From Sphingomonas bacterium (GTDB taxonomy: Bacteria > Pseudomonadota > Alphaproteobacteria > Sphingomonadales > Sphingomonadaceae), in contig JAQGKS010000060.1 in assembly GCA_028289965.1 (NCBI GenBank), forward strand, positions 1-36,879: DNA of 36,879 nucleotides, written 5' to 3'. Within the stretch, counting starts at the first letter, position 1. Every line of letters starts with the position of its first letter. The position numbers and the translations under genes are program-made. Below are positions 7,308-15,088 of this stretch, piece after piece. Under the pieces are notes generated by a model that saw nothing but the letters and a program-made list of their open reading frames with translations, was not told where the DNA came from and searched no databases.

Positions 7308-8513
7308 ATGAAGACCAGCTTCTGGCAGGCGGGGCACCGGCCCACCTTGATCGCCGCCTTCCTCTATTTCGACCTCGCATTCATGGTCTGGGTCTTGCTC
7401 GGCCCGCTCGGTCCCGACATCGCCAGGGATCTCGGGCTCAATGCCGCCGAAAAGGGCCTGATGGTGGCGACGCCGACGCTGGCGGGCGCGGTGCTGCGGC
7501 TGGTCGTCGGCCTGCTGGTCGATCGCATCGGGCCGAAGCGCACCGGTGCCATCACCCAGCTGATCGTCATGGCCGGCCTGCTCGGCGCGTGGATGCTCGG
7601 TGTGCACAGCTTTGCCGGAACGCTGATGCTGGGCGGGATCCTCGGTTTCGCGGGCGCCAGCTTCGCCGTCGCGCTGCCGCTCGCCAGCCGCTGGTACCCG
7701 CCCGAACACCAGGGCAAGGCGATGGGTATCGCCGGCATGGGCAATTCGGGCACGGTGTTCGCCTCGCTGTTCGCGCCGGTCCTGGCCAAGCTGTTCGGCT
7801 GGAACGCGGTGCTCGGCCTGGCGGTGATCCCGCTCGCGATCGTCTTCGTCATCTATATGCTGATGGCCGAGGATGCCCCCCGGGAGGTCGCCCCCAAATC
7901 GTTCGGCGCCTATCTTGAGCCGCTGCGCAAGGCCGACGCATGGTGGTTCATGCTGTTCTACGGCGTCACCTTCGGCGGCTTTTCCGGGCTCGCCTCCTCG
8001 CTCACCATCTATTTCACCGATCAATTCGGGCTGACGACGATCGTCGCGGGCTATTGCACCGCGGCCTGCGTCTTCGCCGGATCGCTGGTGCGGCCGATGG
8101 GCGGCGCGCTGGCCGACCGGATCGGTGGCATCAAGACGCTGTCGGCGGTCTATCTGGTCGCCGCCGCCGCGCTCGTCGGGGTAAGCTCGGCGCCGACGCT
8201 GGCGAGCGCGCTCAGCCTGTTCGTTGTCGCGATGCTCGCGCTGGGCACCGGCAATGGCGCGGTGTTCCAGCTGGTGCCGCAGCGCTTCCGCGAGGAGATC
8301 GGCATCATGACCGGGCTCGTCGGCATGGCGGGCGGCATCGGCGGCTTCTATCTCGCCTCCTCGCTCGGCGTCACCAAGCAGCTGACCGGCAACTACCAGA
8401 TCGGCTTCCTGCTCTTCGCCGGCCTCGCTTTGGTCGCGTTCGGCGGGCTGACGGCGATCAAGGGCAAGTGGCGCACGACGTGGGGCGCCTCGCTCCAGGG
8501 GGTGCGGATCTGA
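7308..8513 (+). CDS. nasA: Nitrate/nitrite transporter, NarK/NasA MFS family
   Basis: This 401-residue inner-membrane protein of the nitrate/nitrite porter branch of the MFS has about 12 hydrophobic segments. Diagnostic blocks are LLGPLGPDIARDLGLN after helix 1, DRIGPKRTG in the 2-3 loop, the first nitrate signature GMGNSGTVFASLFAP and the second Gly-rich signature (ALGTGNGAVFQLVP, with GMAGGIGGFY after it). It imports nitrate, probably for assimilation. The ATG at 7308 is chosen over 7290 because GGGAG precedes it at good spacing and the protein then starts directly before helix 1. Expression is probably controlled by the NasT leader. No nitrate or nitrite reductase gene follows in the window, which is unusual for a nas operon. 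Confidence 0.92.
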   Translation: MKTSFWQAGHRPTLIAAFLYFDLAFMVWVLLGPLGPDIARDLGLNAAEKGLMVATPTLAGAVLRLVVGLLVDRIGPKRTGAITQLIVMAGLLGAWMLGVHSFAGTLMLGGILGFAGASFAVALPLASRWYPPEHQGKAMGIAGMGNSGTVFASLFAPVLAKLFGWNAVLGLAVIPLAIVFVIYMLMAEDAPREVAPKSFGAYLEPLRKADAWWFMLFYGVTFGGFSGLASSLTIYFTDQFGLTTIVAGYCTAACVFAGSLVRPMGGALADRIGGIKTLSAVYLVAAAALVGVSSAPTLASALSLFVVAMLALGTGNGAVFQLVPQRFREEIGIMTGLVGMAGGIGGFYLASSLGVTKQLTGNYQIGFLLFAGLALVAFGGLTAIKGKWRTTWGASLQGVRI

Positions 8514-8527
8514 TCGAGCCCCCTCCC

Positions 8528-8577
8528 CTAACGGAGGGTGAGCCTTAGCGGAGGGCGGGCCTTAACGGAGGGCTGGA
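8528..8577. repeat. Three-copy 16-17 bp tandem repeat
   Basis: The unit CTTARCGGAGGGYGRGC is repeated in tandem: CTAACGGAGGGTGAGC (8528-8543), CTTAGCGGAGGGCGGGC (8544-8560) and CTTAACGGAGGGCTGGA (8561-8577). It begins about 14 bp after the nasA stop. It does not form a terminator. It may be a short intergenic repeat of the genome or a replication-slippage product. Confidence 0.7.
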
Positions 8578-8912
8578 AGGAGCCGCGCGGTCGCTGCGGC
8601 CGCCGCCCATTTCCGTGGCCGCGACCATCGCTGCGAGCACCGGAGGGATTTTCCACCCCCCTCTCGCCATGCCGTGGCGCAACAAAGCGGACCGCGCTAT
8701 GTTCCGGCGAGAGTCACGTGCCAGGGCAGAAACGAACCGGCGAAATCCGCCACGGGGTAGCCAATTACGCTCCGCAATCGGCGCTCAATTACGCTATTGA
8801 CAGAATAGATCCGTTTGCTTCAGCCTATCACCTAGGCACAGCCAAGTAGATTGCCGCCACTTCGGCGACCTTTTCTCTATATAGCCAATCTGGTACTTCA
8901 ACCCCGTTGGAG

Positions 8913-8928
8913 ATTGATCCAGATCAAT
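8913..8928. promoter_or_regulatory. FNR/FixK-type binding site
   Basis: ATTGATCCAGATCAAT is a perfect 6-bp-arm palindrome that matches the full consensus TTGAT-N4-ATCAA of FNR, Anr, FnrL and FixK regulators. It is centred about 78 bp upstream of the TTG start of the glycosyltransferase-Glf gene and about 407 bp downstream of nasA, so the downstream gene is the likely target. No clear -35/-10 pair could be set in register with it. Confidence 0.65.
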
Positions 8929-8998
8929 GCCCTGGTTACGGAACATACCCATTCCACGTACGTTATGTTGCCTGTCAACCATATCGTAGGGGGAATCC

Positions 8999-11359
8999 TT
9001 GACTCGGCATCGCGATGAATTGACTGGCTCCGACCGGCTCGCAGCGCGCTTCACCGAGCCCGTCCCGATTCTTCTCTGCTTCTCGCATCTGCGGTGGGAC
9101 TTCGTTTTCCAGCGCCCGCAGCATCTGATGACCCGGTTCGCCGCCGGTGGCGCGGTGGTCTATTGGGAGGAGCCGATCGGCGCCGCCGAGGGCAGCGCCC
9201 CGACGCTCCGGATCCGCGACACCGCCGAGGGCGTCACCGTCGTCACCCCGCTCCTGCCCGGTTCGATTGAAGGCGAAGCGCGCACCGCTGCGCTCCGGAC
9301 GCTGCTCGACGAATTCCTCGCGGAACGCCCGGGCGACTATGTCCGCTGGTATTATACGCCGATGATGCTGGCCTTTTCGCGCCACGTCGCGGCGGTGTGC
9401 ACGGTCTACGACTGCATGGACGAGCTGGCCAATTTCCGCTTCTGCCCGCCCGAGCTGGTCGGGCTGGAGCGTGAGCTGTTCGCGGCGGCCGACGTCGTCT
9501 TCACCGGCGGCTACAGCCTCTATGAGGCCAAGCGCGATTGCCATCCCAACGTCCACCCCTTTCCGTCGAGCGTGGACCGCGCCCATTTCGCCGCGGCGCG
9601 CGGTGCGCCCGCCGACCCGGCCGATCAGCAGGCGCTCGGCCGCCCGCGGTTCGGCTTCTACGGCGTGGTCGACGAGCGGATGGATCTCGACCTGCTCGCC
9701 GCGGTCGCCGATGCCCGGCCCGACTGGACGCTGGCGATCGTCGGCCCGGTGGTGAAGATCGACCCGGCGGATCTGCCGCAGCGGCCCAACATCGCCTATC
9801 TCGGCGGCAAATCCTATGCGGAGCTGCCGGCCTATGTCGGCAATTGGGACGTCGCGCTGATGCCGTTCGCGATCAACGAATCGACGCGCTTCATCAGCCC
9901 GACCAAGACGCCCGAATATCTCTCCGCCGGCCGCCCCGTCGTCTCGACCCCGATCGTCGACGTGGTGCGCCATTATGGCGAGATGGAAGCCGTCCGCATC
10001 GCCAGCACGCCGGCCCAGTTCATCGCCGAGTGCGAAACCGCGCTGGCGCTCTCCCGCGGCCCGTCCACCGCGTGGCTCGGCGAAGTCGATGCCGCGCTGG
10101 CCGAATTGTCGTGGGACAATGTCTTCGGCCAGATGCACGCGCTGATCGAGGAAGCGAGCCATCCGGTCGCGCCGGTCAAGGGCCAGGGATCGGTCGTGCC
10201 GATCGGCCGCGGCAAGCATTATGACTATGTCGTCGTCGGCGCGGGGTTCGCCGGCTCGGTGATGGCCGAGCGGCTCGCCGCCGGCTCGGGCAAGCGCGTG
10301 CTGGTGATCGATCGCCGGCCGCACATCGCCGGCAATGCCTATGATCATCTCGACGATGCCGGCATCCTGATCCACCGTTACGGCCCGCACATCTTCCACA
10401 CCAACAGCGCCGACGTGTTCGACTATCTGTCGCGCTTCACCTCCTGGCGGCCGTACGAGCATCGCGTGCTGGCGCAGGTCGGCGACAAGCGCGTGCCGAT
10501 GCCGATCAACCGCACCACGCTCAACCTGCTCTACGATCTGTCGCTGGAGACCGACGCGGAGGCCGAGGCGTTCCTCGCCAGCCGCGCCGAGCCGGTCGAA
10601 ACGATCCGCACCTCGGCCGACGTGGTCATCTCCAAGGTCGGGCGCGAACTCTACGAGACCTTCTTCCAATGCTACACCCGCAAGCAATGGGGCATGGATC
10701 CATCCGAGCTCGACAAGTCGGTCACCGCGCGCGTGCCGACCCGCACCAACACCGACGACCGCTATTTCACCGATACCTTCCAGGCGATGCCGGCGGAGGG
10801 CTATACCAAGATGTTCGCCGCGATGCTGGATCATCCCAACATCGATCTGATGCTCGGCGTGGACTTTGCCGACGTCCGGAGCGAGATCAGCTACGGCAAG
10901 CTCGTCTTCACCGGGCCGATCGACGAATATTTCGACTATCGCTACGGCAAGCTGCCCTACCGCTCGCTCGAATTCCGCCACGAGACCGAGGATATGGAGT
11001 GGCTCCAGCCGGTCGGCGTGGTCAACTATCCCTCGGAAGACGTGCCCTATACGCGCATCACCGAATATAAGCATCTGACCGGGCAGAGCGCGCCGAAGAC
11101 GAGCATCACCTACGAATATCCCTGCGCCGAGGGCGATCCCTATTATCCGATCCCGCGGCCGGAAAATCAGGCGCTGTTCAAACGCTACGAGGCGCTCGCG
11201 CTCGGCACGCCCGATGTCGTGTTCGTCGGCCGACTGGCGACCTATCGTTATTATAATATGGACCAGGTCGTCGGCCAGGCGCTGGCGACCTACCGACGGC
11301 TGGCCGATCGCGAGCAGGCCGAGGACGTCGCCGCGATCGCGACGGTCGCCGCCGAATGA
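8999..11359 (+). CDS. Glycosyltransferase fused to UDP-galactopyranose mutase
   Basis: This 786-residue two-domain protein has an N-terminal half (about 20-395) that reads as a GT-B glycosyltransferase: LLCFSHLRWDFVFQRPQHLM, VYDCMDELANF, FYGVVDERMDLDLL, and the donor-side block SPTKTPEYLSAGRPVVSTP. From about residue 407 it is a complete Glf domain: FAD motif VVVGAGFAGSVMAERLA, HIAGNAYDH, RYGPHIFHTN, TRKQWGMDPSELD, and the C-terminal VGRLATYRYYNMDQVVGQAL. Glf converts UDP-galactopyranose to UDP-galactofuranose, so the fusion probably makes and transfers galactofuranose to a surface glycan. The acceptor is unknown. The start is TTG at 8999, supported by AGGGGGAA just upstream. No frameshift is seen at the junction. 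An FNR box lies upstream. Confidence 0.9.
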   Translation: MTRHRDELTGSDRLAARFTEPVPILLCFSHLRWDFVFQRPQHLMTRFAAGGAVVYWEEPIGAAEGSAPTLRIRDTAEGVTVVTPLLPGSIEGEARTAALRTLLDEFLAERPGDYVRWYYTPMMLAFSRHVAAVCTVYDCMDELANFRFCPPELVGLERELFAAADVVFTGGYSLYEAKRDCHPNVHPFPSSVDRAHFAAARGAPADPADQQALGRPRFGFYGVVDERMDLDLLAAVADARPDWTLAIVGPVVKIDPADLPQRPNIAYLGGKSYAELPAYVGNWDVALMPFAINESTRFISPTKTPEYLSAGRPVVSTPIVDVVRHYGEMEAVRIASTPAQFIAECETALALSRGPSTAWLGEVDAALAELSWDNVFGQMHALIEEASHPVAPVKGQGSVVPIGRGKHYDYVVVGAGFAGSVMAERLAAGSGKRVLVIDRRPHIAGNAYDHLDDAGILIHRYGPHIFHTNSADVFDYLSRFTSWRPYEHRVLAQVGDKRVPMPINRTTLNLLYDLSLETDAEAEAFLASRAEPVETIRTSADVVISKVGRELYETFFQCYTRKQWGMDPSELDKSVTARVPTRTNTDDRYFTDTFQAMPAEGYTKMFAAMLDHPNIDLMLGVDFADVRSEISYGKLVFTGPIDEYFDYRYGKLPYRSLEFRHETEDMEWLQPVGVVNYPSEDVPYTRITEYKHLTGQSAPKTSITYEYPCAEGDPYYPIPRPENQALFKRYEALALGTPDVVFVGRLATYRYYNMDQVVGQALATYRRLADREQAEDVAAIATVAAE

Positions 11360-11407
11360 GGCGGCCGATCGCGCAGGCGGCGCCGGCCGCCGACGCCTGA
11401 GACCGAC

Positions 11408-12328
11408 GTGGCGGACACGATGTTCGATTGCGCGATCGTCGGCGGCGGCCCGGCGGGGCTGACCGCGGCGATCTATCTCGCGCGCTTCCACCTGCGCGTG
11501 CGGCTGCTCGATGCCGGCGACAGCCGCTGCGCGCTGATCCCGCTCACCCGCAACCATGCCGGATTCCCCGACGGGATCAGCGGCATCGAACTGCTCGATC
11601 GGATGCGCGCGCAGGCGACCAAATATGGCGTGGAGATCGTCTCCGGCCACTGCGACCGGCTGGAACGCGCGGAGGAAAGCTTCCTCGTCCACGGCCCCGG
11701 CGCGCCCTTTTCCGCGCGTACCGTGCTGCTCGCCACCGGCGTGGTCAACCACCGCCCCGCCGCGATCGACGAGGAACTCCACGCCACCGCCTTGCAGCAG
11801 GGACTGCTTCGCTACTGCCCGGTGTGCGACGGCTATGAGGTGACGGACAAGCGGGTTGCGGTGCTCGGCACCGGCGATCGCGGCTGTGCCGAGGCGATAT
11901 TCCTGCGCGGCTATACCCGGGACGTCACGCTGATCGCCCCGGATGGCGGTCACGAATTCACCGACAAACAGCGCCGATCCCTCGACGAGGCCGGGATCGC
12001 GATCGTCGATGGCCCGGCGGATGGCTTCCGCATCGAGCAGGACAGGTTGCTGCTGGATACGCGCGGGACGTCGCACGGCTTCGACAGCGTTTACCCCGCG
12101 CTCGGATCGCATATCCGCACCGAACTCTTGTACGAACTCGGCGGCGAACGCGGCGAGGATGGCTGCATCACCGTCGATACGCACCAGCGCACCGACGTCC
12201 GCTGGCTCTATGCCGCCGGCGACGTCGTGCTCGGGCTCGATCAGATCAGCCACGCAATGGGTGAAGCCGGGGTCGCCGCGACGACCATCCGCAACGATTT
12301 GGCCCAGCGTTATCCGGTCCGCCGTTAG
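11408..12328 (+). CDS. Thioredoxin-reductase-like FAD/NAD(P) oxidoreductase
   Basis: This 306-residue pyridine-nucleotide-disulfide oxidoreductase has the TrxR domain order: FAD motif VGGGPAGLTAAIYLARF (11-27), ATG motif LLATGVVNHRP, redox-like CxxC at C137/C140 (CPVCDG), a nucleotide-binding segment GTGDRG (154-159) and the C-terminal FAD block LYAAGDVVLGLDQISHAMGEA. The nucleotide motif departs from the usual GxGxxA/S of thioredoxin reductase, so the cofactor or partner may differ. No thioredoxin gene is adjacent, and the true substrate is unknown. Start choice is open: GTG at 11408 or ATG at 11420, neither with a strong ribosome site. It lies 48 bp after the fusion gene and converges on the methyltransferase with 3 bp between stops. 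Confidence 0.85.
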   Translation: MADTMFDCAIVGGGPAGLTAAIYLARFHLRVRLLDAGDSRCALIPLTRNHAGFPDGISGIELLDRMRAQATKYGVEIVSGHCDRLERAEESFLVHGPGAPFSARTVLLATGVVNHRPAAIDEELHATALQQGLLRYCPVCDGYEVTDKRVAVLGTGDRGCAEAIFLRGYTRDVTLIAPDGGHEFTDKQRRSLDEAGIAIVDGPADGFRIEQDRLLLDTRGTSHGFDSVYPALGSHIRTELLYELGGERGEDGCITVDTHQRTDVRWLYAAGDVVLGLDQISHAMGEAGVAATTIRNDLAQRYPVRR

Positions 12329-12331
12329 CGC

Positions 12332-13267
12332 TCAGCCGCGCTTGATGCCCACCGCGGCGACGAGCGCGATCCGCTCGACGTCGGCATAGGGCTCGGCATC
12401 CAGCTCCTCGCCGAACACGTCGGGGTCGATCTCGCGGTAGCGCAGATCGCAGCCATGCGCCGCCAGCGCCGGCTCGAGCGCCTCGCGCAGCGGATCATGC
12501 CCGGCAATGATCGCGCTGCCGGTGTAGAGCAGCAGCCGTCCGCCCGGTGACAAGCGGGCCCCCGCCGCGGTCGCCAGATCGAGCGACAGCCGCCCGCCGT
12601 GCATCTCCCCGCCGTCGCGATATGCGCGGCCGGCATCGTCGGCGATGTAGGGCGGGTTGATCAGGACGACATCGATCGCCCCGCTCACCGCCGCGAGCCC
12701 GTCGCCCTCGACGAACTCGGCCGCCACCCCCTGGTGCGCGGCGTTGATCCGGGCGATCTCCAATGCGCGGGGATTGATGTCGGTCATCACCACGGTCGCA
12801 TCCGCGCAGCAGCCCGCCGCGACGATCGCGCCGACCCCGGCGCCGGTGCCGATGTCGACGATCCGCGCGCCAGCCGGGCAGTCGTCCAGCTCGCGCAGGA
12901 TCAAGTCGGCAAAGCGGTAGCTGTCGGGGCCGAGGAACACCGCATCCTCGGCGATCGTCGGATAGGCCGAATGGAGGAACAGCCGCTGGTGCAGCGACGA
13001 TACGCGCAGCAAGCTGCGGCGCAGCCCCGGTCCGGCCGTTTCCAATATCCCCGCGGTCTCTGCCAGCGCGACGATCGCGCCATCGATCGCGCCGTCCTCG
13101 AACGGCAGGCTCCAGCCGAACACGTCGCGCAGGGTCAGCCCGATCGTGCGGTCGGGGCGGGCGAGGATGCGCGCATGCGTCGCCGGCGTCGGCGTGACGA
13201 AGGTGTAACCCCGCGCCTCCAGCGCATCGAGCAACGCCAGCAGGGCAGATTCCTGCGCGGGGCTCAT
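12332..13267 (-). CDS. HemK/PrmC-like SAM-dependent methyltransferase
   Basis: This 311-residue protein has a C-terminal Rossmann methyltransferase domain (about 125-305), with SAM motif I IVDIGTGAGVGAIVA (137-151), the acidic motif VVMTDINPRALEIA and the catalytic NPPY (204-207, LINPPYIADD). NPPY is characteristic of enzymes that methylate glutamine, adenine or guanine amino groups. The N-terminal 110 residues are not the five-helix PrmC domain, so it is probably not the release-factor methyltransferase; an rRNA or protein target is possible. The ATG overlaps the HAD stop as ATGA, making it the last gene of a coupled hydrolase-HAD-methyltransferase set. The substrate is unknown. Confidence 0.82.
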   Translation of the reverse strand: MSPAQESALLALLDALEARGYTFVTPTPATHARILARPDRTIGLTLRDVFGWSLPFEDGAIDGAIVALAETAGILETAGPGLRRSLLRVSSLHQRLFLHSAYPTIAEDAVFLGPDSYRFADLILRELDDCPAGARIVDIGTGAGVGAIVAAGCCADATVVMTDINPRALEIARINAAHQGVAAEFVEGDGLAAVSGAIDVVLINPPYIADDAGRAYRDGGEMHGGRLSLDLATAAGARLSPGGRLLLYTGSAIIAGHDPLREALEPALAAHGCDLRYREIDPDVFGEELDAEPYADVERIALVAAVGIKRG

Positions 13268-13935
13268 GCCAGTGGCGACCGGTCGTAGCGGGCGAGCAGA
13301 TCGGCCGGCCCGTCGAACAGCGCGATCACGCCGGCTTCGCGCAGCGCCTCCTCATCGAACCCGCCCGAGCGAAAGCCGATCGCGCGCACCCCCGCCTTGG
13401 CCGCGGCGACGGCATCGTAGGGCGTGTCGCCGATCACGATCGCCTGCGCCGGCGCGACGCCCGCGGTGCGGGCTGCGGCTGTGAAGATGTCGGGATCGGG
13501 CTTGCTGTGGGCGACATCGTCGGCCGAGGTCGTGCCCGACAGCAGCTCGCGGCAACCGAGCAGGTCGAGATAGAAATCGAGCTCATCGCCGCTCGCCGAG
13601 GTCGCCAGCACGATCGCGCGATCGTCGGCACGGATCCGCGTGAAAAGCTCGCAGACGCCGGGGAAGACGGTGATCCGGTCGATATAATCCCGCTTGAACA
13701 GGTCCGACCGATAGGTCCGCAACTCCTTGCTCCTCGCCTCCGACAGTTCGGGCAGCAGCGCGGGGACGAGATTGTCCCCGCCCTTGCCGATCTGCCCGCG
13801 CACCATCGCCACCGGGATGGTGAAGCCGAAGTCGCGAAACGCCTGCGCCCACGCCGCGGCGTGGAGATCGTTGCTGTCGATCAGCGTCCCGTCGACATCG
13901 AACAGGACCGCATCGATCCGCTCGGCTTCACTCAA
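13264..13935 (-). CDS. HAD-superfamily phosphatase (subfamily IA)
   Basis: This 223-residue hydrolase shows all four HAD motifs: DVDGTL (nucleophile D13 and D15), SAS in VLATSASGDELDF, the Lys in HSKPDPDIF and GDTPYDAVAAAKAG. An alpha-helical cap sits between motifs I and II, as in subfamily IA (beta-phosphoglucomutase or phosphoglycolate phosphatase types). The substrate cannot be deduced. The start appears to be TTG at 13935, overlapping the hydrolase stop as TTGA, with GAGGCG just upstream; no ATG or GTG lies between it and motif I. It forms a coupled operon with the alpha/beta hydrolase and the methyltransferase. Confidence 0.87.
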   Translation of the reverse strand: MSEAERIDAVLFDVDGTLIDSNDLHAAAWAQAFRDFGFTIPVAMVRGQIGKGGDNLVPALLPELSEARSKELRTYRSDLFKRDYIDRITVFPGVCELFTRIRADDRAIVLATSASGDELDFYLDLLGCRELLSGTTSADDVAHSKPDPDIFTAAARTAGVAPAQAIVIGDTPYDAVAAAKAGVRAIGFRSGGFDEEALREAGVIALFDGPADLLARYDRSPLA

Positions 13936-15053
13936 AACGACGCCTCGGCCGTGCGTGGCACGATCTCGTCGGCACGCGCCGCCTTGCCCAGCCCGGCCAA
14001 TGCCTCGGCCGGGGCGGAGCGATCGGCGACACGGTCGATCGCCTCGATCACCGCCTCCGGCGCGGCATAATGGAACATGTGCCCCGCGCCGGCGATCTTG
14101 CGCAGTTCGCTACCCAGGATGACTTCCTGCATGCGCTGGGCGTGGCGATCGAAATGGGTGATCTGGTCGCCATCGCCGGCCACGATCACCACCGGCATCG
14201 CCAGTTCCGAATAGCGCAGGCTGAGCGCGCCCGCGGACGGCACCATCATCGCGGTATCTTCGGAGGTCGCGCGCATTTGCGATGGCCGCATTGTCATCGC
14301 GATCGGGAAGTCGGCGAAGCTGGGCGCGACCGGCCGCGGCGCGAACATCGCCCGCTCCATCAGCGGGCTTATCACCCGCCCGACCAACGGCGAAATCGTA
14401 TGCCGCATCGCATCGCCGACGATCGGGATGGCGGGAGGCGAGAACAGCAATACGTCGGGCCGCGCGGTCGCGAAATAATAACCCGAAAGCAGCACCAGAC
14501 CGGAGACGTCCTCCGGAAAATCGAGCGCCATGGCGAGCGCGACGAGCGCGCCCCAGCTATGCCCGACAACGATCGGCCGCTCGACCCCCATTTCGGCCAG
14601 CGCGGCGTGGATTGCGGCGGCCTGGGCTGCGGGCGTCCATACCGTTGACCGCGGACGGTCGCTGTGCCCGAAACCAGGGCGATCGAAGGCGATCACGCGA
14701 TGGCCCGCGACGGCGCGGTCGAACACGCCGCTCGCCTGCCAATCCTCGATCATCATGCCATTGCCGTGGAGCAGCACCACGGGGCGGCCCGAGCCGCGAT
14801 CGACATAATGGAGCCGCGTGCCGTCGATCTCGACGAATTTGCCCTGCGGCGGGTTGGCCTCCTCGGCGCGCTGGGCGCTGGCGCGGTTGAACAAGGCCGC
14901 CCCGGCAAGCGCCGCGACTGCGCCGACCGCGCCGATCAAGGTCGCGTTGCGCCGCGCCAGAGCCGTCGCCTGTTCGACGATGCCCGGCGCGGCCGGGTGC
15001 GGCTGTGACGGCGATTGCGACTGGGCGCCGCGCTTGATCTTGCCTTTTTTCAT
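13932..15053 (-). CDS. Membrane-anchored alpha/beta hydrolase
   Basis: This 373-residue protein has a basic N-terminus (MKKGKIKRG), a Pro/Ser linker and one hydrophobic helix (about 38-56, TLIGAVGAVAALAGAALF), followed by an alpha/beta-hydrolase domain from about residue 72. Catalytic features are the oxyanion HGNG (VVLLHGNGMM), the nucleophile elbow GHSWG (S166), the acid in VIVAGDGDQIT and the base in IAGAGHMFHY. The domain probably lies on the outer face of the inner membrane, given the basic N-terminus; the substrate is unknown. The ATG at 15053 starts just before the basic N-terminus, and longer in-frame readings lack similarity. It is followed by overlapping HAD and methyltransferase genes and preceded by the EEP gene 35 bp upstream. 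Confidence 0.87.
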   Translation of the reverse strand: MKKGKIKRGAQSQSPSQPHPAAPGIVEQATALARRNATLIGAVGAVAALAGAALFNRASAQRAEEANPPQGKFVEIDGTRLHYVDRGSGRPVVLLHGNGMMIEDWQASGVFDRAVAGHRVIAFDRPGFGHSDRPRSTVWTPAAQAAAIHAALAEMGVERPIVVGHSWGALVALAMALDFPEDVSGLVLLSGYYFATARPDVLLFSPPAIPIVGDAMRHTISPLVGRVISPLMERAMFAPRPVAPSFADFPIAMTMRPSQMRATSEDTAMMVPSAGALSLRYSELAMPVVIVAGDGDQITHFDRHAQRMQEVILGSELRKIAGAGHMFHYAAPEAVIEAIDRVADRSAPAEALAGLGKAARADEIVPRTAEASF

Positions 15054-15088
15054 ATGCCCACAACGGTCATCGGGTGCGGGAGTTGCAC

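Larger units (their letters stand above)
8514..8998. other. Non-coding stretch between nasA and the GT-Glf gene
   Basis: No convincing gene is present on either strand across these 485 bases: the short open frames lack ribosome sites and recognisable products. The left third holds a three-copy tandem repeat (8528-8577). The right third is less GC-rich and holds the FNR-type palindrome at 8913-8928 and the ribosome site of the next gene. No terminator with a T-run was found after nasA. Confidence 0.6.

Noticed and set aside
8528-8577. CRISPR array
   Set aside because: The units are 16-17 bp, directly adjacent with no spacers, and no cas genes are present.
8797-8830. TTGACA followed by a TATCAC as a sigma-70 promoter
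   Set aside because: The spacing is about 22 bases, too long for a working promoter.
8538-8849. Short open frames in the nasA to GT-Glf gap
   Set aside because: There is no ribosome site, no recognisable product, and they overlap the tandem repeat.
11360-11407. GC-rich inverted repeat GGCGGC-N4-GCCGCC after the GT-Glf gene as a terminator
   Set aside because: The stem is short, in a GC-rich context where such repeats are frequent, and there is no T-run.
8975-12253. 1092-codon open frame on the minus strand opposite the GT-Glf and flavoprotein genes
   Set aside because: The product has no domain and is Arg/Asp/Gly-biased, as expected for the antisense of GC-rich coding DNA; the plus-strand genes are clear families.
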